Positions 35,593 to 45,811 of a stretch of DNA of 64,000 nt are shown one piece after another (the stretch's first letter is position 1; every line of letters begins with the position of its first letter). The notes under the pieces were generated by a model. It made no database searches and had not been told where the DNA came from. It was given only the letters and a program-made list of their open reading frames with translations. Made by a program: the position numbers and the translations under genes. Source of the stretch: Rhizobium sp. CSW-27 (GTDB lineage: Bacteria > Pseudomonadota > Alphaproteobacteria > Rhizobiales > Rhizobiaceae); the NCBI RefSeq assembly GCF_018760785.1, contig NZ_JAHHZO010000009.1, positions 173,192-237,191 of the forward strand, in the 5' to 3' direction.

Positions 35593-36257
35593 TCTTCGAT
35601 CCGAATGTCATCCTCAAACACCTGCCGGAGATCATCAGCGGCACCGGCGTCACGCTCGCACTGTGGATTGCCGGCATGCTGCTCGGCATCCTCATCGGCT
35701 TCGTCGTCGCGACGTTGCGACGCTATGGCGGGCGCCTGCTCGACGTGCCGCTCGGCCTTGCCGTGGAGGTGCTGCGCGGCACGCCCTTCCTGATCCAGAT
35801 TTTTCTCGTCTATTACGGCGGCCCCTTCATCGGCATCTCCCTTGATCCGATCCCCTGCGGCCTTCTCGGCCTCAGCATCTATGCGGCGGCCTATTATTCG
35901 GAAATCTTCCGCGCCGGTTACGCCTCCGTTCCGCACGGCCATGTGGAGGCGGGCGAGTGCCTCGGCCTCACGCGCTTCCAGATCATCCGCCGCATCCTTT
36001 TGCCGGAAATGGCGCTGATCGTGCTGCCGCCCTCGGTCAACCTCGCGGTGATCCTCCTGAAGGAATCCGCCGTGCTGTCGATCATCACCGTGCCGGAACT
36101 GACAACGACGGTCAGCGCCATCGGATCGCAGGAATATGCCTTCCTGGAAGCGATCTTCCTGCTTGCCATCATCTACTGGGTGATCGTCGAGGCTGCCGCC
36201 CGTCTGGGACGCCTCGCCGAAACCCGTCTCTCCACCTTCAGGTTTGCCGCATCATGA
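35589..36257 (+). CDS. Polar amino-acid ABC permease 2
   Basis: This 222-residue partner permease has an EAA loop YYSEIFRAGYASVPHGHVEAGECLGL followed by SVNLAVILLKESAVLSIITVPELT. It overlaps the genes on both sides by 4 bp, so permeases and ATPase are translated as a coupled set. Confidence 0.9.
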   Translation: MIFDPNVILKHLPEIISGTGVTLALWIAGMLLGILIGFVVATLRRYGGRLLDVPLGLAVEVLRGTPFLIQIFLVYYGGPFIGISLDPIPCGLLGLSIYAAAYYSEIFRAGYASVPHGHVEAGECLGLTRFQIIRRILLPEMALIVLPPSVNLAVILLKESAVLSIITVPELTTTVSAIGSQEYAFLEAIFLLAIIYWVIVEAAARLGRLAETRLSTFRFAAS

Positions 36258-37045
36258 CGCTTCCCGCTATTTCCGTCCGCAGCCTCGTCAAGCGTTTCGG
36301 CACCACCACCGTGCTGCAGGAGATCGATCTCGACGTGCCGGAAGGCAAGGTTTCCTGCCTGATCGGCCCCTCCGGCTCCGGCAAGAGCACGCTTCTGCGC
36401 TGCCTCGCCTTCCTGGAAGAGGCAAGCGAGGGCATGATCACCGTCAATGGTGAGGCACTTGGCTTCTTCGAGAATGCAAAGGGCGAACGCGAACGGCTGC
36501 CGGCCGGCCAGATCCGCGCTGTGCGCGCGCAGATCGGCATGGTGTTCCAGCAGTTCAATCTCTGGCCGCACATGACGGCGCTCGGCAATGTCTCCGAAGC
36601 GCTGAAGACCGTGCACAAGGTGCCGAAGGCAGAAGCCGAAGAGCGTGCAATGGTGCAGCTCGCCAAGGTCGGCCTTGCCAACCGCGCCGGCCATTACCCC
36701 TCGCAGCTGTCCGGCGGCCAGCAGCAGCGCGTGGCGATTGCCCGAGCGCTGGCACTGTCGCCAAAAATCATGCTGTTCGACGAGCCGACCTCGGCGCTCG
36801 ATCCGGAGCTGACCGGCGAAGTGCTGAACGTCATGCGCGAACTTGCCGCCGAGGGCATGACCATGGTCGTCGTCAGTCACGAGATCGGCTTTGCTGCGAC
36901 CGTCGGCCACCAGATCAGCTTCCTCGACCAGGGGCGCCTGCTCTTCACCGGGCCGCCGTCGGAAATTTTTGCCAAGCCGCGCCATCTGCGTCTCGAACAG
37001 TTCCTCGATACCTATCTGGATCGAGGCGCCTCCATGCTGGCCTGA
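36254..37045 (+). CDS. Polar amino-acid ABC transporter ATPase
   Basis: This 263-residue ATPase of the HisP/GlnQ type has GPSGSGKST near residue 40, Q-loop MVFQQFNLWPHMT, signature LSGGQQQRVAIARAL and Walker B MLFDEPTSALD. It is longer than GlnQ by an insertion (FFENAKGERERLPAGQ) before the Q-loop, which is common in rhizobial members. The ATG at 36254 overlaps the permease stop. It energises uptake by the two preceding permeases. Confidence 0.92.
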   Translation: MTLPAISVRSLVKRFGTTTVLQEIDLDVPEGKVSCLIGPSGSGKSTLLRCLAFLEEASEGMITVNGEALGFFENAKGERERLPAGQIRAVRAQIGMVFQQFNLWPHMTALGNVSEALKTVHKVPKAEAEERAMVQLAKVGLANRAGHYPSQLSGGQQQRVAIARALALSPKIMLFDEPTSALDPELTGEVLNVMRELAAEGMTMVVVSHEIGFAATVGHQISFLDQGRLLFTGPPSEIFAKPRHLRLEQFLDTYLDRGASMLA

Positions 37046-37049
37046 AGGC

Positions 37050-37838
37050 ATGGACAGCACGCCGCAGATCCCGGTCCCCCGTCATTCCGACAGCGGTTCG
37101 GCCGCGCCGGTGTCGCTGCATCGGCGCATCCTGCAGGATATCGAAGGCAACATTCTTTCCGGGCGCTGGCCGGCCGGCCACCGCATTCCCTCCGAACAGG
37201 CGCTGACCGAAACCTATGGCTGCTCGCGCATGACGGTCAACAAGGTGCTGACGGAGCTTGCGCGCGCGGGCCTGCTGCTGCGCCGGCGCAAGACCGGCAG
37301 CGTGGTGATGCCGCAGGACGGGCAGAGCGCCATTCTGGAGATCTACGATATCGGCGAGGAGGTGCGTGCCCTCAACCTTGCCTATCGTCACAGGGTTCTG
37401 TCGCGCACGGTGCGCCGACCGACAAAGACCGAGCAGGCGCTCTCCACACTGCCGGCACGCGCCAGGGTGCTGGCCATCTCCGTCCTGCATCTTGCCGGTG
37501 AGGCGCCGTTCTGCCTCGAAGAGCGCATCATCAACCTTTCCATCGCGTCGGAGGCCGAGACGGAGGCCTTCGAGACGCTGGCGCCCGGCCAGTGGCTGCT
37601 GAAGCATGTACCGTGGAGTGCGGCGGAACACCGGATCTCGGCCGAAGCCGCCTCCGCCGGCGCTGCCGCCGCGCTTTGCCTTCCCCGCTCCGCGCCGGTC
37701 CTCGTTGTCGAGCGGCAGACCTGGCGGCTGGAGGAGACGGTGACGCGGGTGCGGCTGACCTATCCCGGCAGCCAGCACGCTCTCACTGCCCGTTTCACCC
37801 CCCTGCACGGCAGACAGTCCAAGACCAATCCCTCCTGA
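37050..37838 (+). CDS. HutC-paralog regulator, GntR/UTRA family
   Basis: This 262-residue regulator has a winged helix at about 18-88 (GRWPAGHRIPSEQ, GCSRMTVNKVLTELARAG) and a UTRA domain after that. It is clearly similar to HutC at 5742 across its length, with shared GCSRMT-NKVLT-LAR, VPW-AAEHRI and LTYPG/FTYPG--HAL-ARF blocks. It starts 4 bp after the ATPase gene. It probably represses the operon through TATACAA/TTGTATA half-sites near the promoter at 33903. The effector is likely an imidazole or a related small acid, but this is inference. Confidence 0.85.
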   Translation: MDSTPQIPVPRHSDSGSAAPVSLHRRILQDIEGNILSGRWPAGHRIPSEQALTETYGCSRMTVNKVLTELARAGLLLRRRKTGSVVMPQDGQSAILEIYDIGEEVRALNLAYRHRVLSRTVRRPTKTEQALSTLPARARVLAISVLHLAGEAPFCLEERIINLSIASEAETEAFETLAPGQWLLKHVPWSAAEHRISAEAASAGAAAALCLPRSAPVLVVERQTWRLEETVTRVRLTYPGSQHALTARFTPLHGRQSKTNPS

Positions 37839-37850
37839 AAGGAAGCCGCC

Positions 37851-39203
37851 ATGGCACGCCCCGACAAGCTCAAGCTTGGCACCTTCGTCTATACCTTTGG
37901 TTTCAACCCGGCCGCCTGGCGCCATCCGGATGCGGACGTTCACGGCGCCAACAGGATCGACCACCTGCTGAACGTGGCGAAGATCTCCGAGGCGGCGAAA
38001 TTCGACTTCATGTTCCTGGCGGATTCGCCCGCCGCCGCCATTGGCGATCCCGAAGCGCTATCGCGTTCTCCAACCAAGATGAACCGTTTCGAGCCGCTAT
38101 CGCTGATCTCGGCGCTCTCCGTGCTGACCGAGAAGATCGGCTTCGTCGCCACCGCCTCGACCAGCTTCTACGAGCCGTTCAACATCGCCCGCATCTTTGC
38201 CTCCATCGATCACCTGAGCGGCGGCCGCGCCTGCTGGAACGTGGTGACCTCGGATCATGACGAAACGGGCTACAACTACAATTTTGATGGGCTGCCGCCG
38301 CACAGCTGGCGTTACGAGCGCGGCGCGGAATTTGTCGATGTCGTCTTCGGCCTCTGGGACAGTTTCGAACCGGATGCACTGGTGCTCGATAAGGCATCCG
38401 GCCTCTATTACGACAAGGACAAGCTGCACATCCTGAACCACAAGGGCAAACATTTCCAGGTACGCGGGCCGCTGAACGTCGCCGCCTCGCCGCAGGGGCG
38501 CCCGGTGATTGCCCAGGCCGGCGGCTCGGAGCCGGGCATGGAATTGGCAGCCCGCACCGCCGAAATCGTCTTCAGCCTTGCCTCCAATCTGGAGCGCAAC
38601 AAGGCCTTTGCCGAAAACGTCAAGGGCCGCATGGCGAAATATGGCCGGCAGACGAGCGACCTGAAGATGATGCCGGGCGTCGTCATCAATGTCGGCGCAA
38701 CGAAAGCGGAGGCCCAGGCGAAGGTCGATTTCCTCATCGACAACCTGCATCCGGATGTCGGTCGCTGGATGCTCGGTGAATTCCTCGAAACGGACCTTTC
38801 CGGCGCAGCACTCGACGAACCCTTCCCGATGGAGCGGCTTCCTGCAGAGCCCAAGGGCTCCAAGGCGCTCTTCGAAGAACTGACCGATTACATCCGCAAG
38901 GGCCACACGCTCGGCCACCTGATCCGCCACTATGCGGAAAAGAGCACCGGCAACGGCATCACCGGCACGCCGACGGAAATCGCCGATTTCATGGAGGAAT
39001 GGTTCGAGGCCGGTGCCGCCGACGGCTTCATCCTGATGTGCCCGACGCTGCCGGCAAGCCTCACCGATTTCGTCACGCTTGTCCTGCCGGAACTGCGCCG
39101 CCGCGGCCTGGTCCGCGACGAATACGAAGGCTCGACCCTGCGCGAGAATCTTGGCCTCTCGCTGCCGGTCAACCGTTACGTGGCAGCCCGGCAGCAGGGG
39201 TGA
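37851..39203 (+). CDS. FMN-dependent monooxygenase, NtaA/SnaA/DszA family
   Basis: This 450-residue luciferase-like monooxygenase begins KLKLGTFVYTFGFNPAAWRHPDA. It has ATASTSFYEPFNIARIFASIDHLSGGRACWNVVTS (flavin-site family block) and PVIAQAGGSEPGMELAARTAE. Members oxidise nitrilotriacetate, EDTA-like or organosulphur compounds with FMNH2 from a separate reductase, which is not visible here. It starts 12 bp after the regulator and is the last gene of the operon, so it probably attacks the compound taken up by the ABC transporter. Confidence 0.88.
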   Translation: MARPDKLKLGTFVYTFGFNPAAWRHPDADVHGANRIDHLLNVAKISEAAKFDFMFLADSPAAAIGDPEALSRSPTKMNRFEPLSLISALSVLTEKIGFVATASTSFYEPFNIARIFASIDHLSGGRACWNVVTSDHDETGYNYNFDGLPPHSWRYERGAEFVDVVFGLWDSFEPDALVLDKASGLYYDKDKLHILNHKGKHFQVRGPLNVAASPQGRPVIAQAGGSEPGMELAARTAEIVFSLASNLERNKAFAENVKGRMAKYGRQTSDLKMMPGVVINVGATKAEAQAKVDFLIDNLHPDVGRWMLGEFLETDLSGAALDEPFPMERLPAEPKGSKALFEELTDYIRKGHTLGHLIRHYAEKSTGNGITGTPTEIADFMEEWFEAGAADGFILMCPTLPASLTDFVTLVLPELRRRGLVRDEYEGSTLRENLGLSLPVNRYVAARQQG

Positions 39204-39206
39204 CGA

Positions 39207-42185
39207 TCACTCGTCACCCTGGCCGCCGTTGCCCTTGCCCGAGATGATCTCGCGCTTGCCGACATGGTTGGCGGGGCCGACAAGGCCTTCCTGCTCCATC
39301 CGTTCCACCAGCGAGGCGGCGCGGTTGTAGCCGATCGAGAGCCGGCGCTGGATGTAGGAGGTCGAGCACTTTCGATCCTTCATCACCACCTTGACGGCCT
39401 TTTCGTAGAGGTCGTCGCTGTCGTCGGCAGCGCCCATCGGGGTGCGGTCGAAGACGGCGGCATCGCCTTCCGCCTCGTCCTCGGCATCGCTCTCGTCCTC
39501 GGTCACGGTGCCGAGGTAATCCGGGCGCCCTTGCGCCTTCAGGTGCGTGACGACATGTTCCACCTCGGCATCCGAGACGAAGGGACCATGCACGCGCATG
39601 ATGCGGCCGCCGCCCGCCATGTGCAGCATGTCGCCCTGGCCGAGCAGGTGTTCGGCGCCCTGTTCGCCAAGAATGGTGCGGCTGTCGATCTTCGAGGTCA
39701 CCTGGAAGGAGATGCGCGTCGGGAAGTTCGCCTTGATCGTGCCGGTGATGACATCGACGGACGGACGCTGCGTTGCCATGATCAGGTGGATGCCGGCGGC
39801 ACGCGCCATTTGCGCCAGACGCTGGATCGCGCCTTCGATCTCCTTGCCGGCCACCATCATCAGGTCGGCCATCTCGTCGACGACGACGACGATATAGGGC
39901 ATCGGAGAGAGATCGAGTTCCTGATCCTCGTAGACGATCTCGCCGGTATTGCGGTCAAAACCGGTCTGAACGCTGACGGTGATCGTCTCGCCCTTTTCGC
40001 GTGCCTGGGCGGCGCGGGCATTGTAGCCGTCGATATTGCGCACGCTGAGCCGCGACATCTTGCGATAGCGGTCTTCCATCTCGCGCACGGCCCATTTCAG
40101 CGCCAGAACCGCCTTTTTCGGATCCGTCACGACGGGGGTGAGCAGATGCGGAATGCCGTCATAAACGGAGAGTTCCAGCATCTTCGGATCGATCATGATC
40201 AGGCGGCATTCTTCCGGGCGCAGCCGGTAGAGAAGCGACAGGATCATGGTGTTGATGGCGACCGACTTGCCGGAACCGGTGGTGCCGGCGACCAAGAGAT
40301 GCGGCATCTTCGCAAGTTCGGCGATCACCGGTTCGCCGCCGATCGTCTTGCCGAGGCAGAGCGGCAGGCGGTGCTTGGTTTCCCAATAATCCTCGCATTC
40401 GATGAGTTCGCGGAAGAACACCATTTCGCGCACCGCATTCGGCAGTTCGATGCCGATGACATTGCGTCCGGGCACGACGGCAACGCGAGCCGAGAGCGCC
40501 GACATGGAACGGGCGATATCGTCGGCGAGACCGATGACGCGCGAGGATTTGACCCCCGGTGCCGGCTCGAATTCGTAGAGCGTGACGACCGGGCCGGGGC
40601 GCACGTCGATGATCTCGCCCTTGACGCCGAAATCTTCCAGAATGCTTTCGAGAAGGCCCGCGCTCTGCTGCAGCATGTCCGGCTGCATGGCCTCCGCCTG
40701 CTGGCCATAGGGTTCCTGCAGCAGGGAAATCGGCGGGAATTCATAGGCGTCGTCGCTGTCGCGCACGCTCATGGCGCCGGAGAGACCCGGAAGACCTTCC
40801 GGACGACGGCGCGACATCGGCACGATGGTGCGCGCGGATGGCGCCGGAGCCGCGGGAGTAACGGTTTCGGCGGCCGGAGCGGCTGGCAGCGGCTGGGCTG
40901 CCATGACGGGTCCCTCGACGGGCACCGCCGGTTCGGAGATCGCCGATGCCATCATCGGGGCGACCGGCGGGACAACGGATGCCATCGCGTCCGGCGCAGC
41001 CACGGGCAGCGGCATGGCGGCAATGGCCGTCGCTGCAGCCGCCGGCGCGGACGCTTCGACTGGTGCCGGAGTGTCTGCAGCAACAATTGCCGTCGGCTGC
41101 ATGGCCTGCATCGCCATCTTCGGCGTCAGGGCGGCGGCGACGGAACGCGGATAGCGGGTGCCCGGACGCACCTCGCGATAAAGCGCCGTCACGCTGTCCG
41201 GCACCAGCGGATGCTGCAGGCGCACGACCTCTGCGGGACGGCGCGGCAGTGCCGCCTGCTGAAGGATCACGGCCGCTTCAGGCTTGCGGCCGGCAGCGGC
41301 CGGCGACTGCGAGATCTCGCCGGCAAAACCCGCTTCGAAGAAGGCGAAATCGGACAGCCAGAGTTTTGGAGAGACAGGCGTGGAGGCTGCTGCAGGGACG
41401 GGTGCTGCGACCGGCGTTTCCGGCCCCGGCATGGCAGGTGCGGCGGCAACAGCCGGCGCTGCGGCCGCAAGCGGTGCCACGACCGGAGCAGCCGCCACGG
41501 TGGCCGCAAGCGGCACGGAAACGGCGGCGATGAGAGATGCGGCTTCGGCAGTCGCCGGAGCCACGCCGGCGACCGGCAGCACGGGGCTTGCGGTTGCCGC
41601 GCCCTCCATGCCTGCGGTTGCGGGGGACGGTGCCTCGACGCAGGCCACCGGGGCATCGGTGTTCGCGGCAGCCTGCACGTCAGCCTGTGCCGCGGGCGCC
41701 TCCGGCGTTTCCGGTGCGGGCTCCGGCTTCTTCGGCCGCTTGAAGATCAGGGCACGCGGCGAGGGTTCCGGCTTCACCTTCGGCACCGGCGGGATTGCCG
41801 GTTGCTGCATGGCGGAAGCCACACCCTGCAGGGCATTGACCAGCAGTTCCGGCGCCAGCGTCTCCTCGCCTGTCCGGGCGCCGCCGGCCATCTCGACCGG
41901 CTCCATCAGCCGGCCATTGGCGGCAGGCATCCGTTCTTCGGGGGCAACGGGTGCGATCTGGTCACGCGTCCTCGGCCGCGCGATCACCGCTTCCGGCGTG
42001 CGGGTGAAGCGAACATTCGGGGCAAGACGGAAGGCAGCCTGCCAGGGCGCCTGCTCTTCCACGACCTGGGTCGGATCAACCGCCGGCATCCTGCGGTCCT
42101 GGGCAGCGCCCGCCGGGTCATAGGACCCGTCGTCGGACTGCGTGGCCTCGGAGGATTTGGGGAAGTTCGTTCTGTAAAAATGCAT
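39207..42185 (-). CDS. FtsK/SpoIIIE-family DNA translocase
   Basis: This 992-residue ATPase moves DNA during division and directs it at dif. Residues 1-470 are Ala/Pro/Val-rich linker with no clear membrane helices, unlike E. coli FtsK whose four helices are N-terminal. The motor follows: alpha domain with [21 protein letters not shown], Walker [17 protein letters not shown] near residue 630, Walker [15 protein letters not shown], and a C-terminal gamma winged helix near 928 ([23 protein letters not shown]) that reads KOPS-type signals. Alphaproteobacteria often carry a second, membrane-anchored FtsK, which is not in this window. Confidence 0.88.
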   Translation of the reverse strand: MHFYRTNFPKSSEATQSDDGSYDPAGAAQDRRMPAVDPTQVVEEQAPWQAAFRLAPNVRFTRTPEAVIARPRTRDQIAPVAPEERMPAANGRLMEPVEMAGGARTGEETLAPELLVNALQGVASAMQQPAIPPVPKVKPEPSPRALIFKRPKKPEPAPETPEAPAAQADVQAAANTDAPVACVEAPSPATAGMEGAATASPVLPVAGVAPATAEAASLIAAVSVPLAATVAAAPVVAPLAAAAPAVAAAPAMPGPETPVAAPVPAAASTPVSPKLWLSDFAFFEAGFAGEISQSPAAAGRKPEAAVILQQAALPRRPAEVVRLQHPLVPDSVTALYREVRPGTRYPRSVAAALTPKMAMQAMQPTAIVAADTPAPVEASAPAAAATAIAAMPLPVAAPDAMASVVPPVAPMMASAISEPAVPVEGPVMAAQPLPAAPAAETVTPAAPAPSARTIVPMSRRRPEGLPGLSGAMSVRDSDDAYEFPPISLLQEPYGQQAEAMQPDMLQQSAGLLESILEDFGVKGEIIDVRPGPVVTLYEFEPAPGVKSSRVIGLADDIARSMSALSARVAVVPGRNVIGIELPNAVREMVFFRELIECEDYWETKHRLPLCLGKTIGGEPVIAELAKMPHLLVAGTTGSGKSVAINTMILSLLYRLRPEECRLIMIDPKMLELSVYDGIPHLLTPVVTDPKKAVLALKWAVREMEDRYRKMSRLSVRNIDGYNARAAQAREKGETITVSVQTGFDRNTGEIVYEDQELDLSPMPYIVVVVDEMADLMMVAGKEIEGAIQRLAQMARAAGIHLIMATQRPSVDVITGTIKANFPTRISFQVTSKIDSRTILGEQGAEHLLGQGDMLHMAGGGRIMRVHGPFVSDAEVEHVVTHLKAQGRPDYLGTVTEDESDAEDEAEGDAAVFDRTPMGAADDSDDLYEKAVKVVMKDRKCSTSYIQRRLSIGYNRAASLVERMEQEGLVGPANHVGKREIISGKGNGGQGDE

Positions 42186-42380
42186 GACACCGACCGCGTA
42201 CTAGATGGCAGTGTATGAATAGAAAATAAAGGTTAATGGCTCCTTTCGCCCGCAGCGATCAGAGGCCGGATCACCGGCCTGCAAGCCCCTTTCCAGGGCG
42301 GTCATCCAGCCCATAACAAATTGAATAAAAAGGGATAACAGCAAGAATCCGCGGCGGGTTCCAGATGTTGAAGATGTGTC

Positions 42381-42950
42381 TCAACCGAAGGGTTGGCCGG
42401 AGAGGATCTCGTCGGCCTCCTCACGCGCCATGGCAACGATCCGGGCGCCGATCTCGTAGCCGAAACCCTGCCGGGCAAAGGCCGAGAGCTCCTTCGCCTT
42501 CTGCTTCTCGTCCAGGTCTGCCCGGCGGAAGGGGCCGAAGGCACGACGGCGGGCATAGGCGACGCCTGCCGCCAGATCGTCCGTTGCCTGCACGGCCTCT
42601 TCGACGATTTCCCGGTCGACACCCTTCTGAACCAGGGTCTGGGTGATCGCCCGCCGCGACTTGCCGGCCCTGCCGGCGGAACGGGTGCGGATCTCGGCAT
42701 AGGCCTGATCGTCCAGCGCCTTCACGTCGCGGCCAAAGGCAACGGCGCTCTCCGAAAGGGCCTGCAGCTGTTCCTCGCTGATGCCCTCGAATTTTTCCCG
42801 CGCCTTGCGGCGGATCGCATCCGCCAGCTGCCGCTCCGTCATCATCCGCTTCGACAGCCGGTAGGCGGCCGAATTGCGTGCCCAGCTCAGCATGCGGGCT
42901 GTCGGGGAAGCGGAATCGGGCCTGTCGGTGTCGTCGGTCTCATCGGTCAT
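42381..42950 (-). CDS. recX: RecX-family regulator
   Basis: This 189-residue protein is predicted to bind RecA and limit its filaments. Helical repeats typical of RecX are visible: AYRLSKRMMTERQLADAIRRK, GRAGKSRRAITQTLVQKGV and ARRRAFGPFRRADLDEKQKAKELSAFARQGFGYEIGARIV. It is a little longer than E. coli RecX (166). It stands alone, 195 bp from the FtsK gene start. recA is not in the window. Confidence 0.82.
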   Translation of the reverse strand: MTDETDDTDRPDSASPTARMLSWARNSAAYRLSKRMMTERQLADAIRRKAREKFEGISEEQLQALSESAVAFGRDVKALDDQAYAEIRTRSAGRAGKSRRAITQTLVQKGVDREIVEEAVQATDDLAAGVAYARRRAFGPFRRADLDEKQKAKELSAFARQGFGYEIGARIVAMAREEADEILSGQPFG

Positions 42951-43037
42951 CGCCGATGTCCTAGCCCGAAAGCGCCCTGCCCGCCAGAGGTCCAGCCTTT
43001 TGCGGAACGACCAACGGGCGAGCCCCGCATGCGCTGG

Positions 43038-44024
43038 TCAGGCGTCGCGAATGGTCTCGATGCGCGCCATGCCGCCGACCTGCGACGCCACATCCTGCCA
43101 GACGGTGCGGGCGCCGGCCTGCCAGGCCTCAAGCGCCTCGGGCGTCAGAACCTGACCGTCATGCGCGCGGGCCGTCTCCATCGAGCGCGCCTCGTCCTCG
43201 GCAATCAGCCGGTTGAAGGTCTCCGCACCCGCTTCGGCGGCCTGGCGCAGCACGGCGCGTTCCGCATCGGGCAGCCCCTGCCAGAAGGACGCGGCAAAGA
43301 AGACGACGCCGGAGGCGCGGATATGGCCGGTCTCGGTCAGGAAGGGCACGACTTCGTAGAGCTTGAAGCCGGCATAGGCCGACTTGGTGAGATCCATCGC
43401 ATCGACGACGCCGGTGGCGAGCGCGTTGTAGGTCTCGGTGATCGGAATGCCGACCGGGGCCGCGCCATAGGCGCTCCACAGCCTGGTGTGCAGCGGGCTC
43501 TGGATCACCCGGATGCGTTTGCCGGCCAGTTGGTCGGGGCGCGTCACCGGTTCTTTCGTCAGCAGATGCCGGGCGCCGTAATCGATGAAGCTGCAGGCGA
43601 TGAAATTCTGCGCGGCAAGCTTGGCCGTCAGGTCCGCACCGACCGCTCCCGTCACGACACGCCGCACGTGGTCGGCGTCACGATACAGAAACGGAAGATC
43701 AAGCACCTGCAGATCCGGCACCCAACCGGTCAGCGCCGAGACCGTGGAAAGGCTGGCCTGGACGGAGCCGAGCCTCGTGGCCTCCGCCACCTCCTTTTCG
43801 CCGCCCAGCGCGCCATTGGCGACGATGTTGAAGCGGAAGCGGCCGGGCAGTGCCTGTTCCACCTGCTCGGCGATGCGGCGCCAGATCAGGGTTTCCGGCT
43901 TGTCCTCGCCAAGCAGCGAGGCGACCGTGATGGTGGTGGTGCGGGCCTCTGCCGGCCGCCACAGGGCGGGCGCTGCCAGAATGGCCGAGGCGGCAAGCAG
44001 GGAGCGGCGGGAGAGAAGCACCAT
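43038..44024 (-). CDS. TRAP transporter solute-binding protein (DctP type)
   Basis: This 328-residue periplasmic protein has a twin-arginine-like signal (MVLLSRRSLLAASAILAAPAL), then the DctP fold with VASLLGEDKPETLIWRRIAEQVE, the conserved KRIRVIQSPLHTRLWSAYGAAPVGIPITETYNALATGVVDAMD and FFAASFWQGLPD. It follows the fused TRAP permease by 11 bp. The Met at 44024 has GAGGTTT upstream; a longer in-frame extension lies inside the permease gene. It is the last gene of the thi operon, so a thiamine-related solute is possible. Confidence 0.88.
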   Translation of the reverse strand: MVLLSRRSLLAASAILAAPALWRPAEARTTTITVASLLGEDKPETLIWRRIAEQVEQALPGRFRFNIVANGALGGEKEVAEATRLGSVQASLSTVSALTGWVPDLQVLDLPFLYRDADHVRRVVTGAVGADLTAKLAAQNFIACSFIDYGARHLLTKEPVTRPDQLAGKRIRVIQSPLHTRLWSAYGAAPVGIPITETYNALATGVVDAMDLTKSAYAGFKLYEVVPFLTETGHIRASGVVFFAASFWQGLPDAERAVLRQAAEAGAETFNRLIAEDEARSMETARAHDGQVLTPEALEAWQAGARTVWQDVASQVGGMARIETIRDA

Positions 44025-44035
44025 CGGAAACCTCG

Positions 44036-45811
44036 TCAGAACATCAGGGTTGCAAGGGAGAGAATGAGAAGCGCCACCAGGAGCGCGAAAAGATAGGGCA
44101 GGACGGCCCGGAACAGCTGGGCCGCCTGAACGCCGGTGACGCCCGAGACGACGAAGACCAGCATGCCGAGCGGCGGCGTCAGCCCGTGGATCATCAGATT
44201 GACCACCAGGATCACCCCGAAATGGATCGGGTCGATGCCCGCCGCCGTCGCAACAGGCAACAGGATGGGGCCGAGCAGCAGAATGGCCGCGCCGATATCC
44301 AGCACCAGTCCTGCCAAAAGCAGCACCAGATTGGCCATCAGCAGCACGAGCCAAGGGCTGCTTCCGAAGGAATGCACCGCCCCGGCAATCAGGTTGCCGA
44401 CATCGTCCACCGCCAGCAGGAAGGCGAAGGGTCCGGCCGAGCCGATCAAGAGGCCGATTGCGCCGGCCTCTGTCGCGGCCTGCCGGAAGCCTGCCAGCAG
44501 GTGCCTGCGGTCGAGCCGTGCGGCAAGCGCCAGGCACAGCGTGTAGCCGGCGGCGAGCGCCGCCGCCTCCGTGGTGGTTACCACGCCGAAGCGGATGCCG
44601 ACGACGACGATGATCCCCAGACCGAAGGCAGGCAGGGCCGAAAGGGCCGCCCTTCCCCGCTCCGCCGGCGTGGCGGGACGTCCTTCCGGGCGCGCCCGCA
44701 CCGAAAGGTGGATGGCGACGGCAAGGCAGACCGCCATCAATCCGCCCGCAAGGAAGCCGCCGGAAAGCAGCGAGCCGACGGACAGATTGGTGGCGGCGGC
44801 CAGCAGCAGGAAGGCGATCGAGGGCGGAATGACATTGTCGAGCACGGAGGCCGCGGCGATGATCGCGCCGGCCTGTGCCGGGGGATAGCCGTTGCGCACC
44901 AGCTGCGGCTGGAAGGTGGAGGCGCCGAAGGCGGCATTGGCGACCGATGAGCCGGACGCGCCGGAAAAGATCACGCTCGTCAGCAGCACCGTCTGGGCAA
45001 GACCGGCGCGCCGGTGGCCCACAAGAGTTGCGGCAAAGCGCACCAGCCGTTCGGCGGCACCGGAGGCGGTCAGCAGGCCGCCGGCCAGCAGGAAAAAGGG
45101 AATGGCAAGCAACAGGAATTTCGACATGCCGTTGACCGAAGCCGCCACCAGCGCCGGTTCCGGCAGGCTGCTGCCGAACAGGCGTGCCAGCGAGGCGGCA
45201 GCAAGGAAGGCATGCGCCAGCGGCGCAGCCGAGATGAGGCCGAGACCGGCCATCAGCGCCAGCCACAGGCTGGGCGGCCAGTCGCCACCAAAGTCGAAAC
45301 GGCTGGCCGCGACATGGAGTGCAGAGCCGATTGCCAGCGCCGCCACAAGACCCATAGCCTTGTCATCGGCGAGACGCCGGAGGCCGAGCATCAGCAGCAA
45401 CAGCAGGCCGCCTGTGGCGACGAAGGCATAACGCACCCATTCCGGCAGGCCGAGCGTCGGCGAGGTGCCGCCGAGCATGCCCATGGTGGCCACAGCCCCG
45501 CTGACCAGTGCCAGCGCCGCCACGACGCTGACGGCATCGGCCAGCGTATCGACCACCGCACCGATGCGAGACCCGAACAGCCGGCGGCCAACATCGAACC
45601 GCATCGACAGCGGCCCGGTGAGCGACAGTGGCGCGGCAACCGAGATCAGCGCCAGATTGAGCCAGATGCCCAGGTCCTCCGCACCGATGAAGCCCGCCTG
45701 GAAAACGTAGCGCAGCATGACATTGACCAGTACCAGCACCAGCAGGACAAGCAGCAGCAGGGCGGCCAGCGCCCCGAGAACCGCCTCCACTGTGCCGAGC
45801 CAGCGCTTCAT
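44036..45811 (-). CDS. Fused TRAP permease (DctQ-DctM)
   Basis: This 591-residue membrane protein joins the small TRAP subunit (residues 1-160, about four helices, LVNVMLRYVFQAGFIGAEDLGIW) to the large subunit (residues 200-591, about 12 helices, SKFLLLAIPFFLLAGGLL, FSGASGSSVANAAFG, PPLGMLVFVVSGVTG). The ATG at 45811 shares bases with the thiD stop (TGATG), which was preferred over a Met four codons upstream. This coupling places the transporter under the same riboswitch as the thi genes. Confidence 0.88.
   Translation of the reverse strand: MKRWLGTVEAVLGALAALLLLVLLVLVLVNVMLRYVFQAGFIGAEDLGIWLNLALISVAAPLSLTGPLSMRFDVGRRLFGSRIGAVVDTLADAVSVVAALALVSGAVATMGMLGGTSPTLGLPEWVRYAFVATGGLLLLLMLGLRRLADDKAMGLVAALAIGSALHVAASRFDFGGDWPPSLWLALMAGLGLISAAPLAHAFLAAASLARLFGSSLPEPALVAASVNGMSKFLLLAIPFFLLAGGLLTASGAAERLVRFAATLVGHRRAGLAQTVLLTSVIFSGASGSSVANAAFGASTFQPQLVRNGYPPAQAGAIIAAASVLDNVIPPSIAFLLLAAATNLSVGSLLSGGFLAGGLMAVCLAVAIHLSVRARPEGRPATPAERGRAALSALPAFGLGIIVVVGIRFGVVTTTEAAALAAGYTLCLALAARLDRRHLLAGFRQAATEAGAIGLLIGSAGPFAFLLAVDDVGNLIAGAVHSFGSSPWLVLLMANLVLLLAGLVLDIGAAILLLGPILLPVATAAGIDPIHFGVILVVNLMIHGLTPPLGMLVFVVSGVTGVQAAQLFRAVLPYLFALLVALLILSLATLMF

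Noticed and set aside
39264..42218. A 984-codon open frame on the strand opposite to the FtsK gene
   Set aside because: It mirrors a GC-rich coding sequence, has His/Arg/Gly-rich composition and no domain; it results from third-position GC bias.
44025..45266. Long N-terminal extension of the TRAP binding protein
   Set aside because: The extra codons lie in the shifted frame of the TRAP permease gene; the signal peptide starts at 44024.
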